A stretch of 64,000 nt of DNA, from positions 11,949,087 to 12,013,086 of the forward strand of contig NC_060236.1 in the NCBI RefSeq assembly GCF_021155775.2. Direction: 5' to 3'. The translations under genes and the position numbers were made by a program. Source of the stretch: Neodiprion pinetum. Taxonomy: Eukaryota > Arthropoda > Insecta > Hymenoptera > Diprionidae. This document shows, in pieces, positions 42,133-54,783 of this stretch. The notes under the pieces are model-generated. The model worked only from the letters and a program-made list of their open reading frames with translations. It had not been told where the DNA came from and ran no database searches. The stretch's first letter is position 1; each line of letters starts with the position of its first letter.

Positions 42133-44505
42133 GTGGATTATAAGGCGTACACATATATATGTTTCATATATTCTAACAAATTCGATAACGAATCACCTTC
42201 ACGAATTGACGAAATTTTGCAAAAGTATGATGGGGTGAAGTACATAAGCACTACTGACCTGACAAATGGTTACTGGCAAATAACTTTGGACAGAGAATCT
42301 AGACCATATACTGCTTTTTTACACGGAACATCGCTTTATCACTTTTGTCGCATACCTTTTGGATTAAAAACAGCAGGTAGCGGTTTCATTCGTGCTATGA
42401 ACATGGCGTTAAGTGATTACATGAATTCTTTTTTAACTTCATACGTGGATGATTTGATGATAACATCACAAACACTTGATGATCATTTAAACCATTTGTC
42501 GTTGATGTTCAAAAGGTTAATTTATTATAATTTTCGCTTAAAGTTTGAAAAATCTATGTTTTGCCGTGAACAGGTAACATTTCTGGGACTCATAATTAAT
42601 AAAGAGGGACTCCGTCCAGATCCTGAAAAGGTGAATGCAATATTGAATTTCAAAAAACCAACAGATCGGAAAAATTTACAGAAGTTTTTAGGAATTTGTA
42701 ATTATCACAGAAAATTTAGTTGGAATCATGCTCAATTAATAAATCCGTTTAGGGAATTACTCAGTAAAAAAAACTCTTGGAATTGGACATCTATTCACCA
42801 AAAAGCTCTAGATGATGTTAAACGAAATTTCATAAAATCTGTATTTTTAAATCATTATATGACAGACCAACCTTTTTATATTCAAACTGATGCCAGTAAT
42901 TTGGGGATCAGCGGTATATTGTACCAGTATGGTAAGGATAATGACCAACGGATAATATTCATAGCTAGCCGAGGGTTAAGTAAATGCGAAAGTAACTATA
43001 CAACAACGGAAATTGAATTATTAGCGCTAGTATATGCTATAATCAAATTCAGGACCTACATTTATGGGACTCATTTTTTCGTATACACTGACCATGAGCC
43101 TTTAACTTTTCTTATGTCAAGCTCATATTATAACTGACGTTTATTAAGATGGAACTTGTTATAACAACAATATTCATTTACTACCAAACATTGTCCAGGA
43201 AAAATAATGTAGTTGCCAATTTTTTTAGTCGCAATTTTGCTAACTCAAGTCAAAATACAAATTCGAACGAACTGCTTATTTTAGCAATTACTAGTACTAT
43301 ACTAAAGGAGGCCAACGCTGAAAGTATAAAATTAAACAAAGTTTTTAACATTTTTGCTGAACAACCTGTGAAATCACAACTGAAGAAAATAAAAAGATAT
43401 TACAAAAAGCAGATTCAGAAATAGAAAAAATTCGTGTAAATTTAGGAAAAGGAGAAAGTTATGCAAATTATAAACTGTTCAATGACATTTTATTTCAAAA
43501 AATGGAAAATCATCATTTTTGGCGCCTAGTTATTCCAATCAACCTGGGCAAGGAATTAATAAAGACAGTTCATGATCAATTAGCGCATATTGGAATATAT
43601 AAAACAAGCAAATATTTTGACCAGCTCTATTTTTGGAAAGAGATGTGCAAGGACATAAAAAAAGTAATTTGCAACTGTGACACATGTTAACGTGTAAAAT
43701 ATAATAATGTTTGTATGGAAGGTGAATATCAGCCAATCATCCCCAGCAAACCATTAGAATTCATGACCTTAGATTTTTATGGACCACTTTCAACATCAAC
43801 TGGAGGCTAACAACATATTTTCGAAACATATCTTTCTTTATCCAATTAAGAAAGCAACGACTAGGATACGTTTAATAAAATTAATCAAAGATTACTTTCC
43901 TAGGTTTGGTAAACCAGTGGCAATTTTATCGGATAATGGTTCACAATTCACAGCAAAAGCCTGGAAATAAACATTGGAAAAAGAAGGTGTAAAAATTATT
44001 TATTCATCCATAAGACATCCACAATCCAATCCGACAGAAAGATATATGCGAGAATTGGGCAGATTTTTCAGAACGTATTGTTCGGAACGGCACACAAAGT
44101 GGGCAAAATACGTAAAACAAATAGAAGAAATTTTTAATTTAACAACACATCATAGTACCGGATATACACCTTATGAAATTCATTTTAATAAAAATTCAAA
44201 TTCTCAGATAAAAGAGCTAATAGATTTTTCAAACGCAGGTCCAATAAGTGATAAGATTAAGCTCTATAATGCTCTAGAAAATTGAAAAGCAAACAGCAAA
44301 AAACGAGTCAAGTGCCAAAAATCTATTTCTAAAATAACCTTTCAGGTAAACGATCTAGTATCACTGAAAGTGCCGCGAACTTCAAACGCTTTAGATAAAG
44401 TAACTAAAAAATTTTACGCCTATTCGTCAAGTATTCAAAACATGTTGGGCGAACGTATGAAATATCGTCTACCAGGCGGACATTTTTCGATTTATACAAC
44501 GGTTT
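42133..44505 (+). pseudogene. pol: Gypsy-type pol fragment (RT, RNase H, integrase)
   Basis: Starts inside the reverse transcriptase (RIDEILQKYDG, TTDLTNGYWQI, YVDDLMI). RNase H has QTDASNLGISGIL and TDHEPLTFL, ending at TGA near 43137. The integrase zinc region is HDQLAHIGIYK...CNCDTC (about 43570-43687). The catalytic region has LDFYGPL, LSDNGSQF and SNPTERYMRELG. Stops at 43137, 43688 and 43968 and shifts near 43180 and 43430 make it a pseudogene. Protease and gag are absent. The C-terminal integrase tail can be followed to about 44505. Confidence 0.85.
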
Positions 44506-44509
44506 CGGT

Positions 44510-45200
44510 TTGATCTGTTTCAAACGTTTGGTTGGGTGAATTTTTCTACGTTTCATCGACGATCGTGTTCTTATTGAGATATTGTGAATTTAGTAAACGA
44601 ATTTAACAAAATTTTCTAGTTGTGTAAGGGAGTTCAGATTTTCAATTACAATACTTTTTATATAGTTAATTCATTTACTCCAAATATTTTCATTGAATAT
44701 GGTAAGATATTATCACAAATTTTTTGAAAGCCATAAGAATATGATTAAGTCAATTTGCTGAAGACACTTGATATTTTTGTAGGCCAGTTGAAACATACAT
44801 TTGGAAGTGCAATTTTTGGATACTACAATTTTTTATTTCTAATCGTTACGTGGCATGGGGGAATTGACAATAAAAATCCGAAATTTTAAGCAGATTCTGT
44901 AGTAGCTTTGGCCGCGATATTCAATTCATGGGAGACTTGGTTTTTGTCAAATAACTCGCTAATTTCTGACTTTAGACTGAAGATGGTCGTAACCAAACTT
45001 GTGGGAAATTCAAATCTCTACAACTTTGGTTATAATAATTTTTTGTCTACATCTGACATTTTTCGACATTAATCACAAGTTCAAGATGGCAGCCAAAGCT
45101 ACTGTAGAACCTGGTCGAAATTTTGGATTCAGACTACCAATGCCCCCCCCCCCCCCTCCACCAACAATTAGAAAGAGAAACCAGTGATTTTTTATACATA
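44510..45200. other. noncoding stretch with poly-C tract
   Basis: No gene recognised. A C run at 45143-45158 creates a proline-rich open frame that I do not consider coding. Confidence 0.4.
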
Positions 45201-45209
45201 GCGATTGAG

Positions 45210-45940
45210 CCAGTCGTATTGAAAATGATAAAATCGGTTAGAAATTACTACGGTAGTCGATAGACATTACTGAGAGACTCATCGGTTGATCCTCTGTATA
45301 AGGTTACATAGAACTCCGTTACATAAACATTCATTACACATATACTTCAATAGCCTTCTTTTTTTTATCCAATATATTATCTGTTGCCTGCGACATCGTT
45401 CGCGTGGGCTTCAATTCAAGGCGCACTTATGCACCGAAAACATATGAATTGCCGCTGAAATATATGAAATAATACACTCATTTCTTGAAATGACAATTGT
45501 AAAATAGCCGTACTAATTCAGAACCTTCGCGGGCGTACGCACAACAACACTCCAAAGTTTCATCGCAACCGGATGAATTTTATAGGAACGCATACAGGAC
45601 AAATAAATAAATATTCATTTTTATGTATTGTAAAATGGTTGTACTAATTCAGAAACCTTCGGGGGCGTGTGCACAACAACTCACCAAAATTACATGGCAA
45701 TCGCATGTACTTAGGTACAGAAACGCGTACGGAACAAACGAAGAAATATTCATTTTAATATGTTGTAGATGATTGAATATCATCGCAGGTTTTTTCAAAG
45801 GTGGTATTAAATACGTTGAAGTCAATTCGTTAAACAATTTTGATTTCTTGATATTGAAAATGACCAAATTGGATCGGGATAACTGCGACGGTCCTCGATA
45901 TAAATTTATATAGATCTTAGTTATTTGAACTTACGTAAAC
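45210..45940. repeat. duplicated noncoding repeat
   Basis: A unit of about 130 bp (taaaatRgYYgtactaattc, then a caccttcgcgggcg-like core and aaatattcatttttatg) occurs at 45500-45625 and 45628-45760. A wider similarity links 45225-45340 with 45845-45930 (tattgaaaatgaYcaaatYg). It looks like retroelement 3' UTR material. Confidence 0.55.
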
Positions 45941-46599
45941 TTATTCTTCTTGTTTGGAATATGATAGGCATGATTGTGACCGAGTATGATGGAAAATGAT
46001 AGACGACTTTCATTATCCTGACTATCATAGAATACGATAAGGCTACGTTTTTTACAATTTGAAAAACGTTCTGAATAAGAAATGTCATCAAGTCTAACAT
46101 AAGATTGATTTCTGTAATATGTAATAGGAAGTGGTTGTATCCGAGATTAGCATGTTTATTAAAAAATACCATTGATTGAATTTACAGATAATATGATAGC
46201 TATGTTAGAATTGGAAAAACATGTCTGAAAATTCAGATTATTAACCATTGAACTTATTACTTGCGAATTTGAGTTAAACATATATTCAACATTCTCTAGC
46301 ATTCAATTCATCATTTTATGGAAGAAAAACATAAGTACTCAAGTATCAGATTTTCGAAATGGCATGGCATAACAACGTAATTATTATAAAGTATGATAGG
46401 TGGCTCATAAAATGGCAATCATCATGTGATAAGTAACATGTACCACTGCGATAGATATCTTGCGCAATATTTATCTGATCGAATGGTTTCCTATAATTCC
46501 TTCTATGCTGGAATCAAGTAACTTTTTTCGTCGCTGGCTTTTACGCTATAGCCGTTCTGAATCCTGTCTGGACTGATGCACCGCGCTGAAGGTTGCCGC

Positions 46600-47035
46600 A
46601 TACATTAGACACAGCAGAGATATCACCTTTGCGGTGACTCGAAGACGTTTTATTCGTGGTCGTGGTCATAGTCATGGTTGATGCGCTTGCGCCTTTGATT
46701 GACGCGCCTGTACCAAGGCGGCTCAGCGTCGGCGTCGGGGCGCCGGGGCGTCGGAGCGTCGAAACGACGGAGGCGAGGCTCGCCTGTCTAAACCTAGGCA
46801 GTACGCGACCGAGCGCGATTCAGGTCTCGACTACGTCAGTCCGTGATGAACCGAATAACACGCAACTTTTTGGGGAGCGTCCGTAAATAGCTGATAATAG
46901 ACTGTCGATAAACGTCTTGGGTGTTTGTTTCGCTACTCAACCCCTGTCTTATATTTTTGTCAGTTATTTTTCTTCACTTTGTTGTTTATATCTCTGTTTA
47001 TCCTAAATTGTTAGTGTGAATTTCGGTTTTTAAGA
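46600..47035 (+). promoter_or_regulatory. CpG-rich leader upstream of the exchanger exon
   Basis: Between 46650 and 46880 the sequence turns GC- and CpG-rich (cgtcggcgtcggggcgccgg), unlike its surroundings, which fits a promoter or 5' UTR. Immediately before the coding exon, gtgaatttcggtttttaag could be a splice acceptor, so an upstream exon with the signal peptide may exist. Confidence 0.45.
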
Positions 47036-48378
47036 ATGCCAGGAAATTATTCGGCTCGGTGTGAACCGGGGCTGGTAATACCAGTGTGGACACCAGTAGA
47101 TAACTTAGAGCTGATTGACATCGTCCTAAGGGGCTCGGTGTATTTCTTTTTACTTATGTACTTATTCATTGGAGTTTCAATAGTAAGCGATCGTTTTATG
47201 GCAGCTATCGAAGTGATTACTTCGAAAGAAAAGGAGTTGGTAGTTCGCAGACAGGGCAGAGAACCACAGATAGTTGTAGTGCGAGTGTGGAACGAGACCG
47301 TGGCTAACTTGACATTAATGGCATTGGGTAGTAGCGCACCGGAAATCTTATTGTCCATTATCGAAATTTGGGCAAAAAATTTCCAAGCGGGAGAACTTGG
47401 GCCTGGGACAATAGTCGGATCCGCTGCCTATAATCTTTTCGTCATTATATCTCTTTGTGTCTTTGTCATACCAGAAGGAGAGACGCGGAAAATAAAGCAC
47501 TTGAGAGTTTTCTTCGTCACCGCAACTTGGAGCATATTTGCGTATGTTTGGCTCTACATCATCCTCGCAGTGTCTAGTCCCGGCGTTCTCGAGGTTTGGG
47601 AGGGAATCCTGACGTTCTCTTTCTTCCCAGCTACTGTCCTAACGGCTTACGTTGCCGATCAGCGTCTACTAATCTACAAGTACTTGCACAAAGGTTACCG
47701 CATGAACAAGCGAGGTGTCATCGTCCAGGGCGAAGCAGCCGACTCAGGCAGAGGGACAGAACTTGAGATAAAAACACGGAATAATGGTATCAGCTGTGAA
47801 GACATCGATAGTGATTCACCGGAAGCTCGGGAGTTCGAACAAACGCGTCGTGACTATATACAAACTTTACGAGAACTCCGCAAGCAACATCCTACTTTGT
47901 CATTGGAACAGCTAGAGGTAATGGCCCATGAAGAGGTGCTCGGAAAGGGTCCAAAAAGCCGCGCTTTTTATCGGGTTCAAGCGACTAGGAAGATGGTTGG
48001 AGCTGGAAATCTTAGCAGAAAAATAAGCGAGCGTGCTCAGAGTGATCTTAGTGAAGTCAAGGCGGAATTGCAGCGTGCAGAGGCCGAAAGCATCGATATT
48101 GACGCAGTGAATGCTATGCGTGTCTTTTTCGATCCATGCCACTATACGGTCATGGAAAACGTTGGAAGCTTTGAGGTTGGCGTGACTAGGGCTGGTGGTG
48201 ATCTATGTCAGGGATGCACCGTTGATTACTGCACTGAAGACGGTTCAGCTGAGGCTGGTTCCGATTACGTAAGTACCAGCGGGACGCTAATTTTCGCACC
48301 CGGTGAGACCAGGAAGACCATTCAACTTTCGGTCATCGACGACGAGCTGTTCGAAGAGGATGAGCATTTTTACGTCAG
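47036..48378 (+). CDS. Calx: Na+/Ca2+ exchanger, large N-terminal coding exon
   Basis: Plasma membrane exchanger that extrudes Ca2+ in return for Na+. The extracellular start (NYSARCEPGLVIPVWTPVDN) leads to TM1 (residues 32-50). The alpha-1 repeat is ETVANLTLMALGSSAPEILLS (about 87-108) with GTIVGSAAYNLFV (124-136), which carries the ion-binding residues. Two more TMs end near residue 207. The XIP-like segment RLLIYKYLHKGYRMNKRG follows at 210-227. The cytosolic loop includes the first Calx-beta domain from about residue 360, with Ca-binding acidic cluster DDELFEEDEHF at its end. The frame is intact up to a donor: GTCAG/GTTAGT at 48378. The signal peptide expected in the family is not seen, and the start may lie in an upstream exon. 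Confidence 0.93.
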
Positions 48379-49190
48379 GTTAGTCGAATTGATGATAGTA
48401 AATGACATGTAAAATTAACTAAAATATGGTAGTCACTATTGCACTTACGGTGCTGTACAGTATCATGCAATGCAGCGATTCGAGAAATATTACATGCCCA
48501 TATTTTACGATGGTAAGTGTAAACGAAAATTAAGTTGATGTGACACGTAAAATTCTATTGAATATTTTTTTGAAAAAGTTTTTTTAAACTCAATAGATAT
48601 ATTCACGAAATCTTAGAGTACCACTTCGTATATCCCTTGGACTCGTCAAACCACTCGAAATGGCTATTTCAACGTTTCCATCACTGCAATTCACATGACA
48701 AAATGGAAATTCAATAAAGAAGCATAATCTGACAAACGTGTTAATTTTTTTGAAACGTCGACGTTATGGCGCAATCTAAAGTACAAAATAAATTTTACAA
48801 GAAAAAGTCTTTCTGTGGCCCTATATGATTTTGGTGTTAATTTATGTAAAACTTTAAATGGAAATCCAAGAGGTACGTTTTTTTTATAGGAGGAAAAACT
48901 TTTCTAGACGGTGAAATTACCCGTTAAATGGGAAGCACTGAAGTAGTATTTTTCAAGTCTCATATATTTGCAGGTGAAAAAATCAAAGGGACCTAAATGT
49001 ACTATATTGTTAGTAATACATAAAGAAAAATACACTTGGTTTTCTGTGATAGGGTTAAACTCCAATGAAGTTATACTGATGAAAATTCACAATGCTGCGT
49101 TAACAAAATAGCTATGCATTCATGTTCGGACGAATTGCAATTTTAAAAGCGAACAAATAGTACTAAACTCTTTCGTTTTTTCAGAAATTT
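48379..49190 (+). other. start of a long intron after the exchanger exon
   Basis: The donor GTTAGT at 48379 opens it. No further exchanger exon (second Calx-beta domain or alpha-2 repeat) was found up to 64000, so the rest of the gene is beyond the window or the remaining sequence is intron. Confidence 0.6.
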
Positions 49191-49214
49191 ACATATATGC
49201 ATATATATCGTTTT

Positions 49215-49370
49215 GCGTCATATATAAAGAAATCACTGCCGCCGCCGCTGCCACTGCTGTGTCAAGAATCGCCCTTCTTCCTGCTGGACGCCCTGCTCCG
49301 GCCTTCACTACCTCTTCCTCTTCTCTTGCCGACCCCCCGCCTTTCCGCACCCTTGGCCGTTCAATGAAAC
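49215..49370. other. GC-rich patch after a TATA-like site
   Basis: Catatataaag (49219-49229) is followed by ccgccgccgctgcc repeats and C-rich sequence. A frame without stops crosses it but lacks known motifs. It could be a cryptic promoter or just a low-complexity patch. Confidence 0.3.
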
Positions 49371-49514
49371 TATGACCTATATATATATATATATACGTAA
49401 AACAGAAACACCTGCAAGTTATAGGTATAGGTACGTCTATAAGTTATCATAAGTATAGAAAATGATTCCAAAGAATACATTGATATTAAAAATATTATTT
49501 GGGAAGAAACATTA

Positions 49515-50067
49515 TGAACATTTATACTCTGAACGTACTATGAACATCTGTTACAGTTTGTTAGGTTATTTTGATGTGATTGCGATCTTTTGGTCTTGAG
49601 ATTTGTTCAAAAACTCTATTTGGAATTTATAGTGCAACAATGACAAACGGATTTTTTTTTCTTCTCAATAACCCTCAACCCAAGACCGGGTGGTTTGCGC
49701 GCGAAGCATGCAGGGGTGCGTATGAAATAGATACCTACACTAAATGTGATAACTAACTGTGGAAGTACTATTTACCTGAGCTATAATATTAAGGTAAAAT
49801 TTCGAGTTCTAGAAAAAAAAATAAAAATTCGAAAGAATTTTTATAAAAATATATACTCTGAACATACCATGAACATTTACTACAGTTTGTAGGATTATAT
49901 GTATTATTGTTCTTGCGGTCATTTGGTCTTAAAATTTGTTTACAAGCCTATTTTAATTTTATAGTACAAGAATGACAAACGGAATTTTCGATTTTTTATC
50001 AATAACACCAAATCTGAAATGTGGGGTTGGCGTGCGAAGCCCCCCCCCCCCCCCCCCCCCCCCCTAG
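49515..50067 (+). mobile_element. tandem Helitron 3' part, with expanded poly-C hairpin
   Basis: Two copies of about 205 bp (49515-49720 and 49840-50045) share tactctgaacRtaccatgaacat-like starts, ggtcatttggtcttRa and acaatgacaaacgga. Both end with a gcg-cgcgaagc hairpin core. The second ends ggcgtgcgaagc, about 25 C, then TAG-T. CTAG-T is a Helitron 3' end, and the C run appears to be an expansion of the hairpin's 3' arm. Confidence 0.5.
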
Positions 50068-50069
50068 TA

Positions 50070-50897
50070 AATACATGTATGGAGCGAACATGGGATTGAG
50101 CGGGAGAGAAGGGTGGAGGGTAGGCGGTAAAAGGTTAGATGTTTAAAGGTATAAGGGTAAATATATAGGGTAAAGAGTTCAATCTCTCATTCTTAAATGA
50201 ATATATATACATAATGACCGCATAAAAAAAATTGACTATTTATTTTTACAAAATTCAAATTACAGATATTGTTTCAAATTACCAAAAAGAAAGAGAAATG
50301 CTGTTCAAGTTTGAGCTCTTAATATTAATATTGAGAGGTGCATCATTGCGATTTTCTATTTCTCATTTAAATAACATGGGAAATTTTTTTTTTAACATTT
50401 AGATTCCATAACTTGCCAACGCATTAGTGTACTGATAAGACCGCAACGAATTTTCGTAGGAATTTGAACACTTTGCAAAAAAGACCCATGGTCAGCATAG
50501 GACCTTTATACATATATACTCTTATACCTACGAAAACTTAACACTTTATGCTATGTATAGGGACTTTCATTTCAATCAATTCAGTCAAGTATCACGAAAA
50601 CCATAAATATGAGTAAAAAATATTTCAGGCAAAATTTGTAAGGTACAAAGGGGGGAAGAAGATGAGAGTGTTAGATCTTCCGTAAGAGGACCCACCAAGG
50701 CCAAATAAAGGTCAGCTTGGTCTTTTTAAATAGAAGAGTATATTTTGTTCCATCGGTATCTGAAGGGGCATCAAATTCTGCGTAAAAAAGTACTACATAC
50801 TTACTATCTCCACTCGAGTAGTGATGAGATACGAGCTGGTCAAGTTGCTACAGAAGGTGCCTGTAATACTTGGTTCATGAGTTTTGCATGTTAAAAG
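50070..50897. other. noncoding stretch
   Basis: No gene or element recognised. AT-rich with several A and T tracts. Confidence 0.4.
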
Positions 50898-51612
50898 CAG
50901 GGTTCGCAGAAGCGTACATCTCACAGGAGCCGCGACGTAAACGCTCCCGCTGTGGTCGCCTTTTATCTTTTTTCCTCAATGTTTGTATATTTGTTTTGTC
51001 AGTTGTATTTTCGATTTTGTAAATTATGTGATTTTTTTAATTTATATTTCTAATTTTTCAGATTCAATTTTTAGTGTTTCGAAATTTTCGTACTTTACCT
51101 TTTTACAACGGATGTGTAATTATTTTAACAGGAACTTTAAATATAAAACGTTATTCGTAAATCGTATTAACGACGGCAAATTATTGAATTTTCAACGCGT
51201 ATCGCCCTATTCCGAGAGCTGTACTAGGCACTATCCACAGTCGAACAATTTCAAATGAGAGCTGAACGGTGCATTGAAGTGCGCGGAAATGCTGTCGAAC
51301 ATTCATTGAAGTGATTTATAACCGTACGTAATTTGCTATCGTTAATACGGTTTACGAATGAGATTTTATTTTTAAAGTTTGGGTAAAATAAACAAACATT
51401 CTTTTGAAAATAGTTCAAACAAAAAAAATTTCAATTAATATAAATTTAAACTGAAAAAATAAAAGTACAGGACAAAAAAATGAATGATTTTGAAAATGAA
51501 GATAAAACTTAAAAATAACTATAAATATTTAGAAAGAAAGGTAGAAGCGGCCCACAGCGGGACCGTTAACGTCGTGGCCTTGGCAGATGCACGCTTCTGC
51601 GAATCCTATGTG
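50898..51612. mobile_element. hAT-like MITE
   Basis: Left end cagggttcgcagaagcg, right end the complement with a 3-base indel. Inner parts also match (gccgcgacgtaaacgctccc and cggtcccgctgtggg-type). Flanking octamers gttaaaag and actaaaag agree at six positions, in line with an aged 8-bp duplication. It contains one frame (50983-51258) with no motif. Confidence 0.55.
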
Positions 51613-51620
51613 ACTAAAAG

Positions 51621-52549
51621 CTAATTTGAATAATGCGCCTCATAATAGGATGTGACTTCGTTATTACAAAGTATGATTTTAACTCGTTACCTCAGGGCCG
51701 CATCGTCTTAGATGCTAACGGAAACGAAGAACTAGAACACTCTACGAGAAGACACCATACCTACCGATTCCCCATTTCTCGTAGTTGCCACACAATCTCT
51801 TTTACTTAGTTCATTGTACTTAAAACATTAACTTTAACGTAAGACATTAGTGAACGATAACGTGTCATCGAATAGTAAAAGTGAGTCACGCAGTCGACTG
51901 AATTTTTTAGATAAATAGCCAAGAGCGCGACCTGGAACAACGTGGCTGACCACATCCAGAATTATCAAATATGATATTAAACCCATCGGATTGATCGCAA
52001 CCCCAATAACATTTGGTTGCTCAAATTACGAAGCTACTGCAATATTCGAAACATACGGATGTGTTATCTATTTTCGACTCTTCAATTTTTACCTATGTCA
52101 TAAAAGAAACTGTAATATTCCGACACGTTTCTTCCCCACATACCGAACTTAATTCCCGATTGTGTAATTTATGATTAACTTCGCGTAATTTTATGGGTGT
52201 ACGATTGTATGACGTATGAATATATGAGCGTACAATTTTTACCAAATATTCCCAATACATATTGTCCACTAAGAAGTAATGAAAAAAATGTCCGATTAAC
52301 ATGACTCATGAAAGTAAAAATTGATGTTCAGTTTAATGATTATTTAAAGAAACGATCTGTCTAACTGTAAGTAGACGGTGTCTTCTTCCTCTATGTTTCA
52401 ATTCATTCGATTAATTCCTTGAATGTAACCCATGCATTCATTATTAATTGTGTCTTTCACAATCCCGTCAATTTCACTTTTCAAGTGACCGGCTTGAACT
52501 CGTAATATTATCCCATAAATATATATGTTAAAACAAATAAATGTTTACA
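51621..52549. other. possible LTR of a Gypsy relic
   Basis: Ends aaataaatgtttaca right before a primer site. The left border was not found. An AATAAA near 52534 fits an LTR polyadenylation signal. Confidence 0.4.
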
Positions 52550-52551
52550 TT

Positions 52552-52569
52552 TGGCGCCCAACATCTAGG
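52552..52569 (+). promoter_or_regulatory. Gypsy primer binding site
   Basis: TGGCGCCCAACATCTAGG two bases after the ACA end of the presumed LTR. The first 11 bases match the tRNA-Lys primer site used by many Gypsy elements. Confidence 0.6.
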
Positions 52570-52587
52570 CAAGAATTTGAGTCTCAT

Positions 52588-53610
52588 TTAGCTGAAAAAC
52601 TTATTAGATCGAGTACGACAAACCTTGTTGATGGGTGAAACTAATGCCAATTTAATCATCACTCGGTCGAAAGCAAAATCACTTGGTTTGTATTCTAATA
52701 CCACACCGTTGACTTTCGATAGACGTAGGAAGACGACCAAGTCTATTTCATTGGTCAAAGCGATGGATGAACAACTCAAACAGTCAAGATTGGAGTGAAA
52801 GAAGTTGTAAAAGCTTTAAGATGATCTTAGAAAATAACAGAAGGGTGTCCAGTCTTGTAGTGAGTTAGCAAAACAAGTTAGAATGCTCCAAAAGGAAAAA
52901 GACAATCAATCTCGAGCTTTGATTGATTTACGCCGAGGTTCGACAAGCCAATATATAGATACAATAATTCAATTGATGGGTGGAATGATAAATCATATTC
53001 AATGTTCACAATTAAGATCAGAGCCTCTCAATTCAGTGACGAAGAGAATCAGAATCTTTTAGAGTTTTTATCGGACTTAGAAAATTATTTTAGTGTCAGA
53101 ATGCAAATGCGGAATGCGCAGAAAGTATCGGTACTTAACAATTCATTGGTAAGTTGAGCCAAAGTATGGCTAGATCTAAACATAGAAGTGTGTGATACTC
53201 ATGACAATTTTAAGAAATTTTTTACATTAGAATTCTACTTAGTGCAGTATCAGGTGAAAAGAAAAAGTAAGTGGGCTGCACGTAAATGTAAATGACCAAA
53301 GAGTATGTTGAGAAGTTATTTCACGAAACAAAATCAAGAAGCTAAATATTTTGAACCCAGATTATCGATGTATGAAGTAAATTCTGTGATAGTACAACAT
53401 AACTAAACTGCCTTTTAGAATAAGAGATGTTTTAGCTATCGTAAATTTTGCCGATTCTCAAGTCCTTTCACAAACCGTAACCAATTTAGATAGTACACGT
53501 GAAGAAAAAGAAAGCAAATAGCAAAATCATAATAAAAAATTTACTAATAATAATGCTCAAATTCATAGTTCAAATGATCAGAGGTAAAAGCAATCTAGGC
53601 AGAAACGTCC
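52588..53610 (+). pseudogene. Gypsy gag relic
   Basis: Multiple frames with stops. Fragments such as FLSDLENYFSVRMQMRNAQK and KLPFRIRDVLAIVNFADSQV resemble retroelement Gag capsid parts. No zinc knuckle was seen before the next element interrupts at 53612. Pol is absent. Confidence 0.5.
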
Positions 53611-53611
53611 G

Positions 53612-54783
53612 CCAAGTTACCAAAACCACATCACAATAAAAATACAAGAACAATTTAAGTATTACCAGTTTCTGTCGTGAAATTAGGAAAAAACCCCAAG
53701 CCCTGGGCTCGCTCAGCAAGTACGTATATGTCATGAACTCGAACCTCGCTGTTTCGTGTAGTGATATCGGAACATCATTATAAGAGCCACATACTTCTTG
53801 GGCACATTTATTATGTATTTTTGAATGAAATTATTATAGTTACTTGTTCGTGTCGCCTGTGATTCCGTGTAATGCTGTCATCTTTAAAATCGGCATTTAT
53901 CATCAAATAAACGAACTGTACGAGATCAATTTTGCATTGAACTGGTTGATAACAGCTTGTTCAATTTACATTATTAACGTATCTAATTTGAAATGGTTTA
54001 TTTCTATCACTTGCAGCTTAGATTCATATTTTACAGAAATACAGATTTGATGAGGTTAAGTCAATTGATCAGTTAGCTTCGAACAGATTATCGTATTGTC
54101 AATTTCGGATTGGGTAGATGCATTTTATGAATTTTTGCTATTGTATTAATTGCCGTTGACTGCAGTTCGAATATCGATGCGGGCGAGTGTACGTATATGT
54201 GCTGGTGAGCAGGCATTTGGGACGCCTGCACTTCAATCCTTCTGTACACTCACGCGCTACGGCATTCGGCACTGCATACTCAATCTGAGTCAATTGAGAC
54301 ATAGTGAGTAGAAATCAAATAATTTGTAGCAAACATGCAACGGCAAGACATGGGACATGTGAATTGGATAAATTAGAGCTTTTTTGCTTGTCCAACGTAA
54401 AGTAGTCAGACATTTTGTTTTTATACAGCATTGAGTTTATGTTTCGTGTCATTGACTAAATACTATCCGACGCTGTAAGAATATGTATAATTTATATTTC
54501 CAGGTCATTATTCCACGTTAATAATACGATAGATTAGCCACCGTGATCTTTTTGTCGCTAGAGCACTCATAATTGGTTTTCAAGAAAAATGTGCTTGCCA
54601 AGTACGTAGTTCTCAGAACGATATTTCGATACCACTACACGAAACAACGAGGTCTGACTTCATGACGTAACATGCTTACTGAGAGATCCTACAGCTTGGG
54701 TTTTTTCCCTAACTTCACGACAGAAACTGGCAATATCTAAGTTTTTCTTGTATTTTTATTGTGATGCGGTATTGGTGACTTGG
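53612..54783. mobile_element. long inverted-repeat element without genes
   Basis: Arms of about 180 bp (53612-53805 and 54590-54783) are inverted copies. They share ccaagtYaccaaWacc, catcacaataaaaatacaag, ccagtttctgtcgtgaa and tgtttcgtgtagtg, with about 15 percent differences. The centre of about 780 bp has no frame longer than 70 codons. No clear target duplication. It interrupts the gag relic. Confidence 0.6.

Noticed and set aside
44999..45187. Proline-run frame near the poly-C tract
   Set aside because: Produced by the C homopolymer. No start context or homology signal.
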